A stretch of 64,000 nt of DNA from contig NZ_CP147917.1 of the NCBI RefSeq assembly GCF_039645965.1, forward strand, positions 1,550,001 to 1,614,000, in the 5' to 3' direction. The position numbers and the translations under genes are program-made. Within the stretch, counting starts at the first letter, position 1; each line of letters opens with the position of its first letter. Under the pieces are notes generated by a model that saw only the letters and a list, made by a program, of their open reading frames with translations, made no database searches and was not told the origin of the DNA. The stretch is from Sulfurimonas sp. HSL3-2. GTDB taxonomy: Bacteria; Campylobacterota; Campylobacteria; Campylobacterales; Sulfurimonadaceae. Shown here piece after piece: positions 37,374 through 46,233 of the stretch.

Positions 37374-37997
37374 TTATTCACTTAAAAGTCTTTTACCTTT
37401 TTGGGATAAAAACGGATATATCTGCAGCTCGAACAGCATCTCTTTAGCTTCGTTAATAGACTCTTTTGATATCACATCATAAGTCGAAGTAAACACCTGC
37501 CAGTAAGCAGATATGAACCAGTGCAGTTTTGCTCTTTTTGCTATCTGCTCTTTTGGGATGTTCTCAAGTATCTCCTCATGGATCAAAAACTTCAGCAATG
37601 ATTCTATCTGGAGTATTCTTTTTGCCTGATTTGCCGCGAACATCGCTTTTAGTTCAGGATCGATCGCCATAAGCAAAGCAGAATCCCGCATCAAAAATCT
37701 ATACTCCCAGAACAGTTCGCCGTATCTGTCAAACATGCTGTGCATCTCTTTTAACGGATTTACGCTGCTAAGTATCTGCTCGAAACTGTTAAACGACTCA
37801 AATGTTGTGGACATATCCTGATAAATATCTCTGATTATCTCCTCTTTGTTTTTATAATGATAGTAAAGATTGCCAGGAGAGATACCGAGCTCTTTGGCAA
37901 TATGGTTCGTTGTCACAGACAATGAATCACCCTCGTTACACAGGTAAACAGTGGCTTTTTTGATCTTTTCTTTTGTAGGTGAGAGCTTCTTTTTCAT
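37374..37997 (-). CDS. TetR-family repressor
   Basis: 207 aa. Helix-turn-helix at ~27-48 (TTNHIAKELGISPGNLYYHY), then a helical ligand domain. Divergent from the DinB-like gene; palindromic sites lie in the gap, so it probably controls that gene and itself. Ligand unknown. Confidence 0.92.
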   Translation of the reverse strand: MKKKLSPTKEKIKKATVYLCNEGDSLSVTTNHIAKELGISPGNLYYHYKNKEEIIRDIYQDMSTTFESFNSFEQILSSVNPLKEMHSMFDRYGELFWEYRFLMRDSALLMAIDPELKAMFAANQAKRILQIESLLKFLIHEEILENIPKEQIAKRAKLHWFISAYWQVFTSTYDVISKESINEAKEMLFELQIYPFLSQKGKRLLSE

Positions 37998-38011
37998 AAA
38001 GACATTATAGC

Positions 38012-38062
38012 ACTTTAGAGTATAAACACTAACTTTTTTAACTATTTTAGAGTAATTACTCT
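38012..38062. promoter_or_regulatory. Probable TetR operator region
   Basis: AGAGTAATTACTCT (38049-38062) is a perfect 14-bp palindrome. A second TTTAGAGTATAAACACTAA at about 38014-38032 repeats the TTTAGAGTA half. Both lie between tetR and the divergent DinB-like gene. Confidence 0.55.
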
Positions 38063-38124
38063 ATTTTTAAGCTGTATTAAATATTTATTCAAATAAAATT
38101 TTCTAAATCAAGTGAGGAAATAGC

Positions 38125-38703
38125 ATGAAACTAGGACTACCCGGAGGCGGACTGCCAAAATTGGAACAGCTGTTTATAAAACACTTTTTAGTACCGAGCG
38201 TACGATTTGTATTTACTTGGGAATCTGCTCTAAAACTCTTAAACAAAGAGGTAAAAAAGATAGAGAATATCGTAAGTAAGATCTCAAAAGAGGATCTTCA
38301 AAAACGAGTGATCATTGACAGAGTCTTTGCCATCGAAGACAACAGCCGAGACTTTTCTATCAACATGGTCATGGAGCATCTGGTCATCGCAGGAACGGGT
38401 GTCATGGGCATCATCTATGCGCTTTCAAAAGAACAGGAGTTTACAAAAGAGGTGACGATAGAGGGTGTAAAACCTTATGAAAACAGTGCCGATACGATTA
38501 AAGAGTTTCTGGCTTTTTCACAACAATACGACTCATTTATAAGTTCTCTGCCAAAGAAAAAATCGATAATGACTAAGAAGCATCCGTGGTTTATCGAGTT
38601 TAACAACTTTGAATGGAGCGCATTTATGTTCATACACACTTTGATCCACAGAAGACAGATAGAAGCGATAGGTAAAGCATTAGGTAAAGGTCAGATGGAA
38701 TAA
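38125..38703 (+). CDS. DinB-superfamily (DUF1569-like) protein
   Basis: 192 aa. The pattern HPWFIEFNNFEWSAFMFIHT followed by HRRQIEAIGKALG is the C-terminal part of DUF1569/DinB-like four-helix proteins, with His residues (MEHL, FIHTLIHRRQ) placed to bind a metal. Such proteins include thiol transferases and damage-inducible proteins; the activity here is unknown. AGTGAGGAAATAGC precedes the ATG. Confidence 0.75.
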   Translation: MKLGLPGGGLPKLEQLFIKHFLVPSVRFVFTWESALKLLNKEVKKIENIVSKISKEDLQKRVIIDRVFAIEDNSRDFSINMVMEHLVIAGTGVMGIIYALSKEQEFTKEVTIEGVKPYENSADTIKEFLAFSQQYDSFISSLPKKKSIMTKKHPWFIEFNNFEWSAFMFIHTLIHRRQIEAIGKALGKGQME

Positions 38704-38748
38704 AAAATGCTTATGTAAACTACTTAGATAAGGCTATCAGGAGTGATA

Positions 38749-38934
38749 ATGAGCTATCTTGAAACAATAAAATTTGATTCTAATACAGACTATAAAATAA
38801 ACAACGAGCAGACCACTTATACATATCAAGGTGAAGATGTCCAGGTCATCACCATATTTAAAGATATAAACACCGCTATCGTAGAGGATAAAGCCGGTAA
38901 GATATTTGAGATCTCGATAGACAGCCTGCAATAA
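38749..38934 (+). CDS. Small hypothetical protein, 61 aa
   Basis: ATG at 38749 has AGGAGTGATA upstream. Beta-rich (YTYQGEDVQVITIFKDINTAIVEDKAGKIFEIS), resembling a small SH3-like or DUF-type barrel. Followed directly by the DUF1294 gene. Confidence 0.65.
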   Translation: MSYLETIKFDSNTDYKINNEQTTYTYQGEDVQVITIFKDINTAIVEDKAGKIFEISIDSLQ

Positions 38935-38935
38935 A

Positions 38936-39244
38936 TTGCTAAACATCTGTTTTACTCTGACATACTTTGAGGTATACCTCATCACAGTAAATATCTTTGC
39001 TTTTATGCTCTACGGTTACGATAAGATCAAAGCACTGAGCAACAACAGGAATGTCCGAAGAGTTCCAGAGTTCAGACTTTTATTATCGTCACTGCTGGGC
39101 GGCTCTGTCGGTTCATTGATCGCAATGTTTCTCTTTCGTCATAAGATAAAAAAGACGTCGTTTCTCATAAAATTCGTTTCTGTGGTCATCCTGCAGCTTG
39201 CAGTCATAGTTGTTTATATTAAAAATCCATACAGTTTTTTGTAA
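38936..39244 (+). CDS. DUF1294 membrane protein
   Basis: 102 aa from a TTG start right after the previous stop. Two membrane segments. VPEFRLLLSSLLGGSVGSLIA and MFLFRHKIKKTSFL are the DUF1294 signature. Family function unknown. Confidence 0.8.
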   Translation: MLNICFTLTYFEVYLITVNIFAFMLYGYDKIKALSNNRNVRRVPEFRLLLSSLLGGSVGSLIAMFLFRHKIKKTSFLIKFVSVVILQLAVIVVYIKNPYSFL

Positions 39245-39283
39245 TATAATCTAGCAGTTACTTCCATAGTAAAAGGATATAAG

Positions 39284-39646
39284 ATGACTACGATCATTAT
39301 GCTTTTTATCCTGCCACTCGGTGTTTTACTCTACTTTATCGATAAAAAGACTCAAAAAACGAACAAAGCCAATTATGAAGACTATATAGCAAAGATAAGA
39401 GCAAGTGATTTCAGTCAAAAAGAGAAACTGGACATGATAGACGAGATGTACTATCAAAACGGCTATAAGATCGTGTTTAAGACCGATGACACCATCATAG
39501 TAGAGAAAAAGCATTTCAACTTAGGAGTGCTTTTCATATTTTTCGGACTTCTGACCTATTTTGGACTTCCGCTGTACTATCTGTACTACCGTTTTATCTT
39601 AAAACCCAGTCAGGTAAGTGTCAGTTTTAAAGACTCACTTGTTTGA
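39284..39646 (+). CDS. Small membrane protein, 120 aa
   Basis: Two membrane segments (~3-19 and ~78-103) flank a charged part (KANYEDYIAKIRASDFSQKE). No family recognised. Ribosome site AAAGGATATAAG. Overlaps the end of the DksA-like gene by 12 bp (convergent). Confidence 0.7.
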   Translation: MTTIIMLFILPLGVLLYFIDKKTQKTNKANYEDYIAKIRASDFSQKEKLDMIDEMYYQNGYKIVFKTDDTIIVEKKHFNLGVLFIFFGLLTYFGLPLYYLYYRFILKPSQVSVSFKDSLV

Positions 39647-39976
39647 AGCGCAGTCCCTGCAGTGAGTAGATTCTGGAAGAAGCAGAAGTCTTTCAAAAAG
39701 TATATCCTCGCCACATTCTGCACAACTGCCATACTCATCATTTTCATCTATAGTACTGAGTATATGTCTTAATCTACCCAGCCGTATCTGTGAATTATGC
39801 AGAGCTTTGTGAAACACATCCTGTTCGTGCATCATCTCAAAGCGTGTCAGGTCACCCAAAGAGCAATCCGGAGAGATCGGTCTTATCTTCTCCTGAAGTT
39901 CCGCTATCTCTTTTTCAAGAGACGCGATATGCTCGACAATATTCTCTTTGATCTGCTCTTTTTGTGAAGTAGTCAT
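39635..39976 (-). CDS. DksA/TraR-type zinc-finger protein
   Basis: 113 aa. Coiled-coil N-terminal part, then a four-Cys zinc finger CAECG...CRDC near residues 84-110 with FERL in between. Shorter than DksA (~150 aa), closer to TraR/YbiI-like members. May bind RNA polymerase and tune stress transcription. Starts near a GAGG. Confidence 0.85.
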   Translation of the reverse strand: MTTSQKEQIKENIVEHIASLEKEIAELQEKIRPISPDCSLGDLTRFEMMHEQDVFHKALHNSQIRLGRLRHILSTIDENDEYGSCAECGEDILFERLLLLPESTHCRDCASNK

Positions 39977-40065
39977 AGCCTCGTCTCTATAGATAGGATT
40001 TTGTAAATTATAGTATAAAAGATCGGATTTACAAAAAATTCATAAAATAAAGAGTTGAAACTATT

Positions 40066-41988
40066 TTACTTTATCATTGTCGGAAGTTCTACTTTAAAAA
40101 TGGCTCCATCCTCACTGTTTGAGACTGAGAGTCTTCCGCCCATCTTCTCAACTACAAGCATTTTTGCCAAATAGAGACCTATTCCAGAGCCTTCTTGGCC
40201 TTTTAATGAATATGAATGATCAAAGATATGATGTATATCTTTTGCTTCTATTCCGCCCGCGTTGTCACTGAAAAAGATATTTACATGATCGTCATCTACA
40301 AAAATTTTAATCCTTATGTACGGGTCTTTGATCTTTTTTGTCTCCAGTTCATATATACTGTTGTCAAAAAATATCATAAGAATATTTGCAAATGATTGTT
40401 TATAGTTAGTGATCTTTATAGTGATGTCACAATCTATATCTACACGTATATTGGAAAGTATCAGCCTGTCTTTTAAGATTCTTGTCACTAGTTCTATCTG
40501 TTCTTTGATATCAAATACGGATACTTTAGAGTTTTGCGAATAGAACTGATAGACTTCAGAGACCACACCGTTCATGTATTCGATATTGTCTTTAATGCTC
40601 GGAAGATTCTCCTTTACTTCCTTGTACAGCAACTCTTTGTTTTCTCTTGCCAGTACAGCTTCAAAATAGGTCATATATGAAGCTATTTGAGAGATAGGAC
40701 CTTTCCATTGGTGTACGACATTTCCTAAGTTTTTTCCGATAGAGGTGAATCTTGCTTCCTCCATCATTATGAGCTCTCTTGCTTCATTATTTTCTTTTAT
40801 GATCTTAATTCTTCTAAGTAAAGCCAGGAACATAAATATGGAGTCGAAAAAAAGCCCGAAAAGCAAAGCATAAGAGGATAGATATGACATACCGTCGTCA
40901 CTCATCATCACATAAGAGGATATATACGACATACCCTCATCACTCATCATCAAAACTGCCGTGTAAATAATCGAGACCAAGTAGATGCTCGTACCTACAA
41001 AGAAACAGATTGAACCACTCTTTTTTTTATAAACTGCATATAAAGAAAAGATAAAGACTAACAATATCTCTAAATATATCCCTGCATTAAAATAGAGGTT
41101 ATCTTCTATCCAACTATGATCAAACATTTGGTACAGCATTACAATAGAGATAGCAGTGTTCAAAAAAGACAAAAATAAGAGCAGTGTGTAAAATATATTT
41201 TTATCCTTATTGAGTTTAAAAAAATAGATTACAAAAAAACCCTGCATAGCTATTAACAGATAAGCGGCACTCCAAGTACTCACATTCAAAAAGTATAGAT
41301 TTAAACCGATGTCCAACATATAAAAGATACCCGATATCGCATAGATAAACCAGATAGAAGAGAATGAATGCAGTGTATAAAAGACTAATGACAGATCTTT
41401 GATCGTAAAGAACATCGTAATACTGTATATCAAAAGTGCAAAAATCACTCCTCCGAACAATCCGTATAACAATAGTTCTATGCTGTTGTCATATGAATAT
41501 ACACTTGTGTTGAATATTTCCCAATTCAGACTCAAGGGACCTAGATTTTCCATTTTGGAGATTATCGTAATGGGTACATGGGGCGGTAAAGTGACATAAA
41601 ACGCACTGTGTATCGATAACAGCACTCTATGCTTTTGTTCTCTCAAGTCTCCAAGCAGGTATGAGCTCATAAGTCTATTGTCTTTATATACAAACACATC
41701 TATCTTATCCATCCCTGCCCGTGGGTTTCTCAGTACCAAAGCGATGTCTTTGTCGGTTGTGTTTATTAAGTCCACTTTTGTCCAAAATACACTTTTTGTA
41801 TATGAAGCTGTAGATTTTTTGTAGTTAGAATCCAGTTGAAAGATATCTTCTTTTTTTAATGAAGCGTTCCTGTCTTCTATTGTTATTTGCGATTTTGATG
41901 AATCGATAGATGTAAACCGATCATTGATCTGTATGACATGAGCAAGCAGATTTGAGATAATGAACGAACATATAATAAAAAGTTTCAT
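40066..41988 (-). CDS. 7TMR-DISM sensor histidine kinase
   Basis: 640 aa. Signal peptide (1-15), extracellular 7TMR-DISMED2 domain (~20-160), seven membrane helices (~170-395), a kinase domain with a variant H-box (NVVHQWKGPIS, typical of Campylobacterota) and ATP domain (DNAGGI, GSGIGLYLAK). Between helices 6 and 7 a 14-residue segment (MMSDEGMSYISSYV) is tandemly repeated with small changes. Overlaps its response-regulator gene by 4 bp (ATGA). Confidence 0.93.
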   Translation of the reverse strand: MKLFIICSFIISNLLAHVIQINDRFTSIDSSKSQITIEDRNASLKKEDIFQLDSNYKKSTASYTKSVFWTKVDLINTTDKDIALVLRNPRAGMDKIDVFVYKDNRLMSSYLLGDLREQKHRVLLSIHSAFYVTLPPHVPITIISKMENLGPLSLNWEIFNTSVYSYDNSIELLLYGLFGGVIFALLIYSITMFFTIKDLSLVFYTLHSFSSIWFIYAISGIFYMLDIGLNLYFLNVSTWSAAYLLIAMQGFFVIYFFKLNKDKNIFYTLLLFLSFLNTAISIVMLYQMFDHSWIEDNLYFNAGIYLEILLVFIFSLYAVYKKKSGSICFFVGTSIYLVSIIYTAVLMMSDEGMSYISSYVMMSDDGMSYLSSYALLFGLFFDSIFMFLALLRRIKIIKENNEARELIMMEEARFTSIGKNLGNVVHQWKGPISQIASYMTYFEAVLARENKELLYKEVKENLPSIKDNIEYMNGVVSEVYQFYSQNSKVSVFDIKEQIELVTRILKDRLILSNIRVDIDCDITIKITNYKQSFANILMIFFDNSIYELETKKIKDPYIRIKIFVDDDHVNIFFSDNAGGIEAKDIHHIFDHSYSLKGQEGSGIGLYLAKMLVVEKMGGRLSVSNSEDGAIFKVELPTMIK

Positions 41989-42677
41989 TGTATCTCTAGG
42001 CGGTAGCCTATATCTTTGATCGTTAAAATAATATTATTTTCAGTACCTATCTTTTTTCTAAGACGGTAGACCATGTTTCTGAGAGTATTGAGATCTGTCA
42101 ATTTTGCAAAAATGGTATCTTCTATCTCTTCATTACTTACAATACTTCCTTTTTTTTGGATCAAAAGTTCTAAAAAAGCGACTTCATTTTTACTAAGAGG
42201 TTCAACCCGATCATCGATTAAGAGAGATTTATTTAAATAATTGTAAGTCACCCCTTCACATAAGGGAAGAGTAATCCTAGAGTTTTCTTCTAAAATTGTC
42301 ACAGACTTTTTTAGTGAGTCCATAAGAGCATTATAATCTATCGGTTTTTCCAGATACGAGACAAGATTTAAGCCAATAACACTCAGAAGCTTCTCTTTTT
42401 CAGTATGACTGCTAGTTATGAATATCGGTACGGTCTTATCTATCTTTCTTATCTCTTTGGCAACTTTTGCACCGTCAAGCACGGGCATACTGTAGTCAAG
42501 GATAACAATATGGATCTGCTCGGTTTTAAATAGTTGTAGAGCATCTTTACCATTGTCTGCTTGAAAGACTTTGTTGCAAAGCAGGTCAAATATTTTTGCC
42601 GTGTTTTTTCTAACGACATCATCATCTTCTGCATAAAGAATATTTAAATATTTCAACCTGTCAGTCAGCTTTTTCAA
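41985..42677 (-). CDS. OmpR/PhoB-type response regulator
   Basis: 230 aa. Receiver with phospho-acceptor D61 (IVILDYSMPVLDG) and acidic EDDD (17-20); winged-helix C-terminal domain ending TIKDIGYRLEIQ. Partner of the 7TMR-DISM kinase, which overlaps its stop. Upstream 235 bp are AT-rich and hold no gene I can support, only promoter sequence for this and the divergent PAS gene. Confidence 0.93.
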   Translation of the reverse strand: MKKLTDRLKYLNILYAEDDDVVRKNTAKIFDLLCNKVFQADNGKDALQLFKTEQIHIVILDYSMPVLDGAKVAKEIRKIDKTVPIFITSSHTEKEKLLSVIGLNLVSYLEKPIDYNALMDSLKKSVTILEENSRITLPLCEGVTYNYLNKSLLIDDRVEPLSKNEVAFLELLIQKKGSIVSNEEIEDTIFAKLTDLNTLRNMVYRLRKKIGTENNIILTIKDIGYRLEIQ

Positions 42678-42912
42678 GAGTGCCCTCTCTTATTTATTTT
42701 TTTATAGTATCTAAAGTATATCATTTTCATATCACGAGTCATCCATACTTCTAAATAACTTATTTCATGATTTTGGAATGATATGCATTAACTAAACTAT
42801 CACTTAGTATTTTATATGCATATAGAATATATTACCTTGATATGAATCAAGATGATAGACCACATGACTCGATACTATGATGTGGTTTAAACTTAAGAAA
42901 GTAGGATAAGTA
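42678..42912. other. AT-rich divergent intergenic region
   Basis: Between the response regulator and the PAS protein. No ORF or RNA gene is evident. AT-rich promoter sequence; a short inverted pair (CCACAT at 42857 and ATGTGG at 42880) lies before the PAS gene. No sigma-54-type site found. Confidence 0.3.
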
Positions 42913-43296
42913 ATGCAAGAATATATATTAAAAGATGACGACTTTTTAGTTTCACAGACCGATGACAAGGGAAGGATCTTATTTGCAAATGATGATTTTT
43001 GTAAAATCGCAGGATACACAATAGAAGAACTAGTCAATCAAAACCACAACATTGTCCGTCATTCGGATATGCCTAAAGCTGCGTTCAAAGACCTATGGAA
43101 TACAGTAAGAGAAGGAAAGATCTGGACAGGCTATGTCAAAAATAAGACAAAAGATAACGGATATTACTGGGTATATGCAACTGTTTATCCGATGAAAGAT
43201 CCTATAACTCGTGAACCTCGCTTTATGTCATGTAGAAGAAAAGCTTCACAAAAAGAGATCGAAGCAGCTCAAAATCTATATACGACATTAAGCTAG
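42913..43296 (+). CDS. PAS-domain energy-taxis protein (CetB-like)
   Basis: 127 aa, a single PAS domain: VSQTDDKGRILFANDDFCKI, HNIVRHSDMPKAAFKDLW, GYYWVYATVYPM. RHxDMP is the Aer/CetB signature of FAD-binding PAS domains. Together with the membrane receptor encoded 14 bp downstream it forms a bipartite Aer-type system in which CetB senses redox and CetA signals. Confidence 0.9.
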   Translation: MQEYILKDDDFLVSQTDDKGRILFANDDFCKIAGYTIEELVNQNHNIVRHSDMPKAAFKDLWNTVREGKIWTGYVKNKTKDNGYYWVYATVYPMKDPITREPRFMSCRRKASQKEIEAAQNLYTTLS

Positions 43297-43310
43297 AGGG
43301 TACTATTTAA

Positions 43311-44426
43311 ATGAATAATTTACAAAAAAACATAATCACGACCATAGCATTCGCCGTCTTGATAGCGTCATTGTTTTTAACGACTTCAACTCTTATACAG
43401 GCAATACTAGCGATTGCCGCATTGATTGTAGTCATTACAGTATATACACGTACCGGTTCAAACAGTTCTAAAACTCTAAACCAAAAAAGCTTAGAACTTG
43501 TCGAGATGATAGAGTTTAAAAGAAATAAGATCGATCTTAACGAGAATCCGACCGATGAAGCGGAAAAAAACTTTAATAAGATTATCACAAGTTACCAGAA
43601 TACGGTACTCGCCGATACAAAAGTCGCCGGAGAGATGGTGCTTCTAGCGGACAAAGTCTCAAAAGGTCATTACACATGTAGAGTTGATGCAGATACAAAG
43701 ACACCGTATGTCCATGTACTTAGAAACAGTATGAACAACATGATAGATTCATCTGAAAAGAATCTTGATAATGCGATAGAGACCCTAAAAAGTTTTTCAA
43801 AAGGCTCTTTTCAGGCCAGAAGTAAGATCAATGTCGAAGCAAAGATGGCTGAGCTTTTAGAAAATGTAAACTCTTTGGGCCAGTCTCTTGAAGATATGCA
43901 AAAACAAAATGAAGACTCAAATAAACAGATCATCGAATCGGCAACCACGCTGAACCATACGATAGAAAACATCACTAACACGACGATCGTAGACTTTAAA
44001 GATATGATAAACTCTATTGTGCAGCGTATTCACGATGTGTCTCTAAAAGAGAATGAGATGGTCAGTAATCTTCAAGCATTGGTACAAAATGCAAATGATA
44101 CGAAAGTCATACTGCAGACTATCGGCGATATAGCCGAACAGACGAATCTTCTAGCCCTCAATGCTGCCATCGAAGCGGCACGTGCAGGTGAGCACGGACG
44201 CGGTTTTGCCGTTGTTGCCGATGAAGTCAGAAAACTCGCAGAACGCACGCAGAAAAGTCTTGCAGAGACTGCTGTAACGACGAATGTGCTTATCCAGTCT
44301 ATCTCGGACAGTTCGGATGCACTCAATAAAAATGCAGATGAAGTAAATGAGATCTCAGATGATGTTAATGCGGTAAGCAGCAAAATGGATGAGATCATCA
44401 CTATGCTAAACAACTTAGTAAAATAG
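43311..44426 (+). CDS. Methyl-accepting chemotaxis receptor (CetA-like)
   Basis: 371 aa. One or two N-terminal membrane helices (~8-45) with no large periplasmic domain, a HAMP-like region and the conserved signalling tip [20 protein letters not shown] followed by [20 protein letters not shown]. The receptor for the PAS protein upstream. Ends shortly after the tip helix, so the adaptation region is short. Confidence 0.93.
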   Translation: MNNLQKNIITTIAFAVLIASLFLTTSTLIQAILAIAALIVVITVYTRTGSNSSKTLNQKSLELVEMIEFKRNKIDLNENPTDEAEKNFNKIITSYQNTVLADTKVAGEMVLLADKVSKGHYTCRVDADTKTPYVHVLRNSMNNMIDSSEKNLDNAIETLKSFSKGSFQARSKINVEAKMAELLENVNSLGQSLEDMQKQNEDSNKQIIESATTLNHTIENITNTTIVDFKDMINSIVQRIHDVSLKENEMVSNLQALVQNANDTKVILQTIGDIAEQTNLLALNAAIEAARAGEHGRGFAVVADEVRKLAERTQKSLAETAVTTNVLIQSISDSSDALNKNADEVNEISDDVNAVSSKMDEIITMLNNLVK

Positions 44427-44608
44427 TCTTCATAACACTCCCTTTTTTGTCCATCATATTTTTATGATGCTGTAAAGGGATGTGTCCGCTTAAAAATATT
44501 AATAATCATAATCTTCTCTTTGTAATGGAATAATAAAAAAAGATTTGCAAATAATGAACAAAGTTTTATATAATCGATTCTAATCAAATCATTATCAGGA
44601 CAGATACA

Positions 44609-45370
44609 ATGTTTTTCAGGTCAAAAACTTATTTATTAGCCGTATATGCTCTGAGTACCGTTATACTAATAAATGCCTGTTCTACAACAACTGATTCCTT
44701 GAAATTCACACAGTCTGAAGTAAAACAAATCCCCAGCATTGCACTGCAGAAAGTCATATCGTCTCGCTTTGCAAATGAAACTATTGCTGTCAAAGCTAGA
44801 GGACTTGACGGGACAGGGATCGTAAAAGGATTTGTGAATCAGGAATATGTCATCGTAACTGATAAGGATCAAAAAGAGGTGAAAATAAAAATCTCCGACA
44901 TCACAGAGATACAACGCATATGGAAAAGTACGGTACCTGCGGACTCTTCCAATAAAAATGGGGCTACTACTGCAGATACTGTCGGTGAGACACTGATCTA
45001 TGCACCACTCATTCCCGTAGCAATTGGCACAGCTCCTTTTCTCAGAATGACAGGTCTAGATGCCCTCAAAAATAATGAAGATGAAGAGAAAGCCAGATTG
45101 GTTTATGAAGGTATGTCAAAGCAGAACCTGATTCAGGCTATTGGGGAACCTATGGAAAAATATCATTGTAATCCCAAAAATGCCAATGGCAGTATAGATA
45201 TATGGGTTTATGGAAAACAACAAGTCCTACGTGGCGGTAGATCCCTGTTTATAGACTCGGATAAAGGAACTGTATATCACAACTCTTACGATACAACATT
45301 TTTTAAAAACTCGGAGTGGCTTAACTGCTCACAAGTAGAAAATAATACGACTACTGATCAAGAAAAGTGA
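44609..45370 (+). CDS. Predicted lipoprotein, 253 aa
   Basis: Signal peptide with lipobox (VILINAC; Cys 24). The rest is soluble and beta-rich, with a TADTVGETLIYAPLIPVAIGTA segment and EKARLVYEGMSKQNLIQAIGEP, which resembles SmpA/OmlA-like repeats. Unknown function, probably in the outer-membrane inner leaflet. It converges on the nuclease gene with an 11-bp gap. Confidence 0.8.
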   Translation: MFFRSKTYLLAVYALSTVILINACSTTTDSLKFTQSEVKQIPSIALQKVISSRFANETIAVKARGLDGTGIVKGFVNQEYVIVTDKDQKEVKIKISDITEIQRIWKSTVPADSSNKNGATTADTVGETLIYAPLIPVAIGTAPFLRMTGLDALKNNEDEEKARLVYEGMSKQNLIQAIGEPMEKYHCNPKNANGSIDIWVYGKQQVLRGGRSLFIDSDKGTVYHNSYDTTFFKNSEWLNCSQVENNTTTDQEK

Positions 45371-45381
45371 GCCTATAGATG

Positions 45382-46035
45382 TTAATTGTTTTCAAGCTGA
45401 TTACAATCAACCAGATGGGATTTTAATCGATCCTGCCTAACGAGCACATCTAAATCGTTCTTATAGTAAAAACACTTCTTAAACTTCTTTTCATCATTAT
45501 AGATCATCTTCCAAAAAGCATCCGGAACAGCGACTTCATTTTTACCTATACGTTTTGGATCGGAAGAATAGATAACTCCATTAATGACAGTAACTGAACC
45601 TAAATCCGAAGCAACTGTTCTTTCATATTTTTCTGCTTTAATCCAAGTCTTACGATTTACTTTTGGAGCTTGAGGAATGATGTTGGCCATCGTATATGTT
45701 TTACGGAGAGCTTTTTCACTATAATCAAAATCGGCATCATTTGCTAAGTGTCCTCTGTCATAGCCACTATTGACATAGTCTTTACTAGTTGAACGGTATT
45801 GTTTAGGTAGATTTTTTTCTGTATAGAATCTAGGGCGTTTCTTTATATTAGTACTGTTCACAAGAGAACCGTCTAATCTATAAGCCACATATTTTGCGCC
45901 TTTTAGTTTATAGTCATAGCATATTGTAAATATTGATTTATCTATGATCTGACTGCAATTATTTTTATTGATATAATCAGATATATCTGTTGCATATAAG
46001 GAGATCGTAGTTATTAAGAGAAAAAATAATTTCAT
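45382..46035 (-). CDS. Secreted DNA/RNA non-specific endonuclease (NucA-like)
   Basis: 217 aa with signal peptide (1-15). Active site DRGHLAND (catalytic His) and the metal-binding Asn in MANIIPQAPKVNRKTW. Mg-dependent beta-beta-alpha nuclease, degrading extracellular or periplasmic nucleic acid. Similar to NucA/Dns enzymes of Campylobacterota. Alone in its transcription unit. Confidence 0.93.
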   Translation of the reverse strand: MKLFFLLITTISLYATDISDYINKNNCSQIIDKSIFTICYDYKLKGAKYVAYRLDGSLVNSTNIKKRPRFYTEKNLPKQYRSTSKDYVNSGYDRGHLANDADFDYSEKALRKTYTMANIIPQAPKVNRKTWIKAEKYERTVASDLGSVTVINGVIYSSDPKRIGKNEVAVPDAFWKMIYNDEKKFKKCFYYKNDLDVLVRQDRLKSHLVDCNQLENN

Positions 46036-46075
46036 TTTAAAAGTTTTGGAATTTCACATTTTAGGAAGTTGTAGG

Positions 46076-46152
46076 TGGTGGGTTCTCGGAGACTCGAACT
46101 CCGGACCGCTCGGTTATGAGCCGAGAGCTCTAACCAACTGAGCTAAAAACCC
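46076..46152 (-). tRNA. tRNA with CAU anticodon (Met elongator or Ile2)
   Basis: 77 nt with CCA encoded. Acceptor GGGTTTT pairs with AGAACCC, D-stem GCTC/GAGC, anticodon stem CTCGG/CCGAG with loop CTCATAA (anticodon CAT), variable CGGTC, T-stem CGGAG/CTCCG with loop TTCGAGT. All stems pair (one G-T in the acceptor). It is not an initiator (C1:A72 absent). Sequence alone does not tell elongator Met from the lysidine-modified Ile2. Confidence 0.95.
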
Positions 46153-46233
46153 TCCACGTCAAGTAAGTGAACACTTATTTGAGACCGAAATTATACTAGA
46201 TATTTATTAAAGAAAATTGAAATTTTTGTGAAT

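Noticed and set aside
44452-44469. Terminator after the CetA-like gene
   Set aside because: CATCATA/TATGATG stem is A/T-rich and has no T-run after it.
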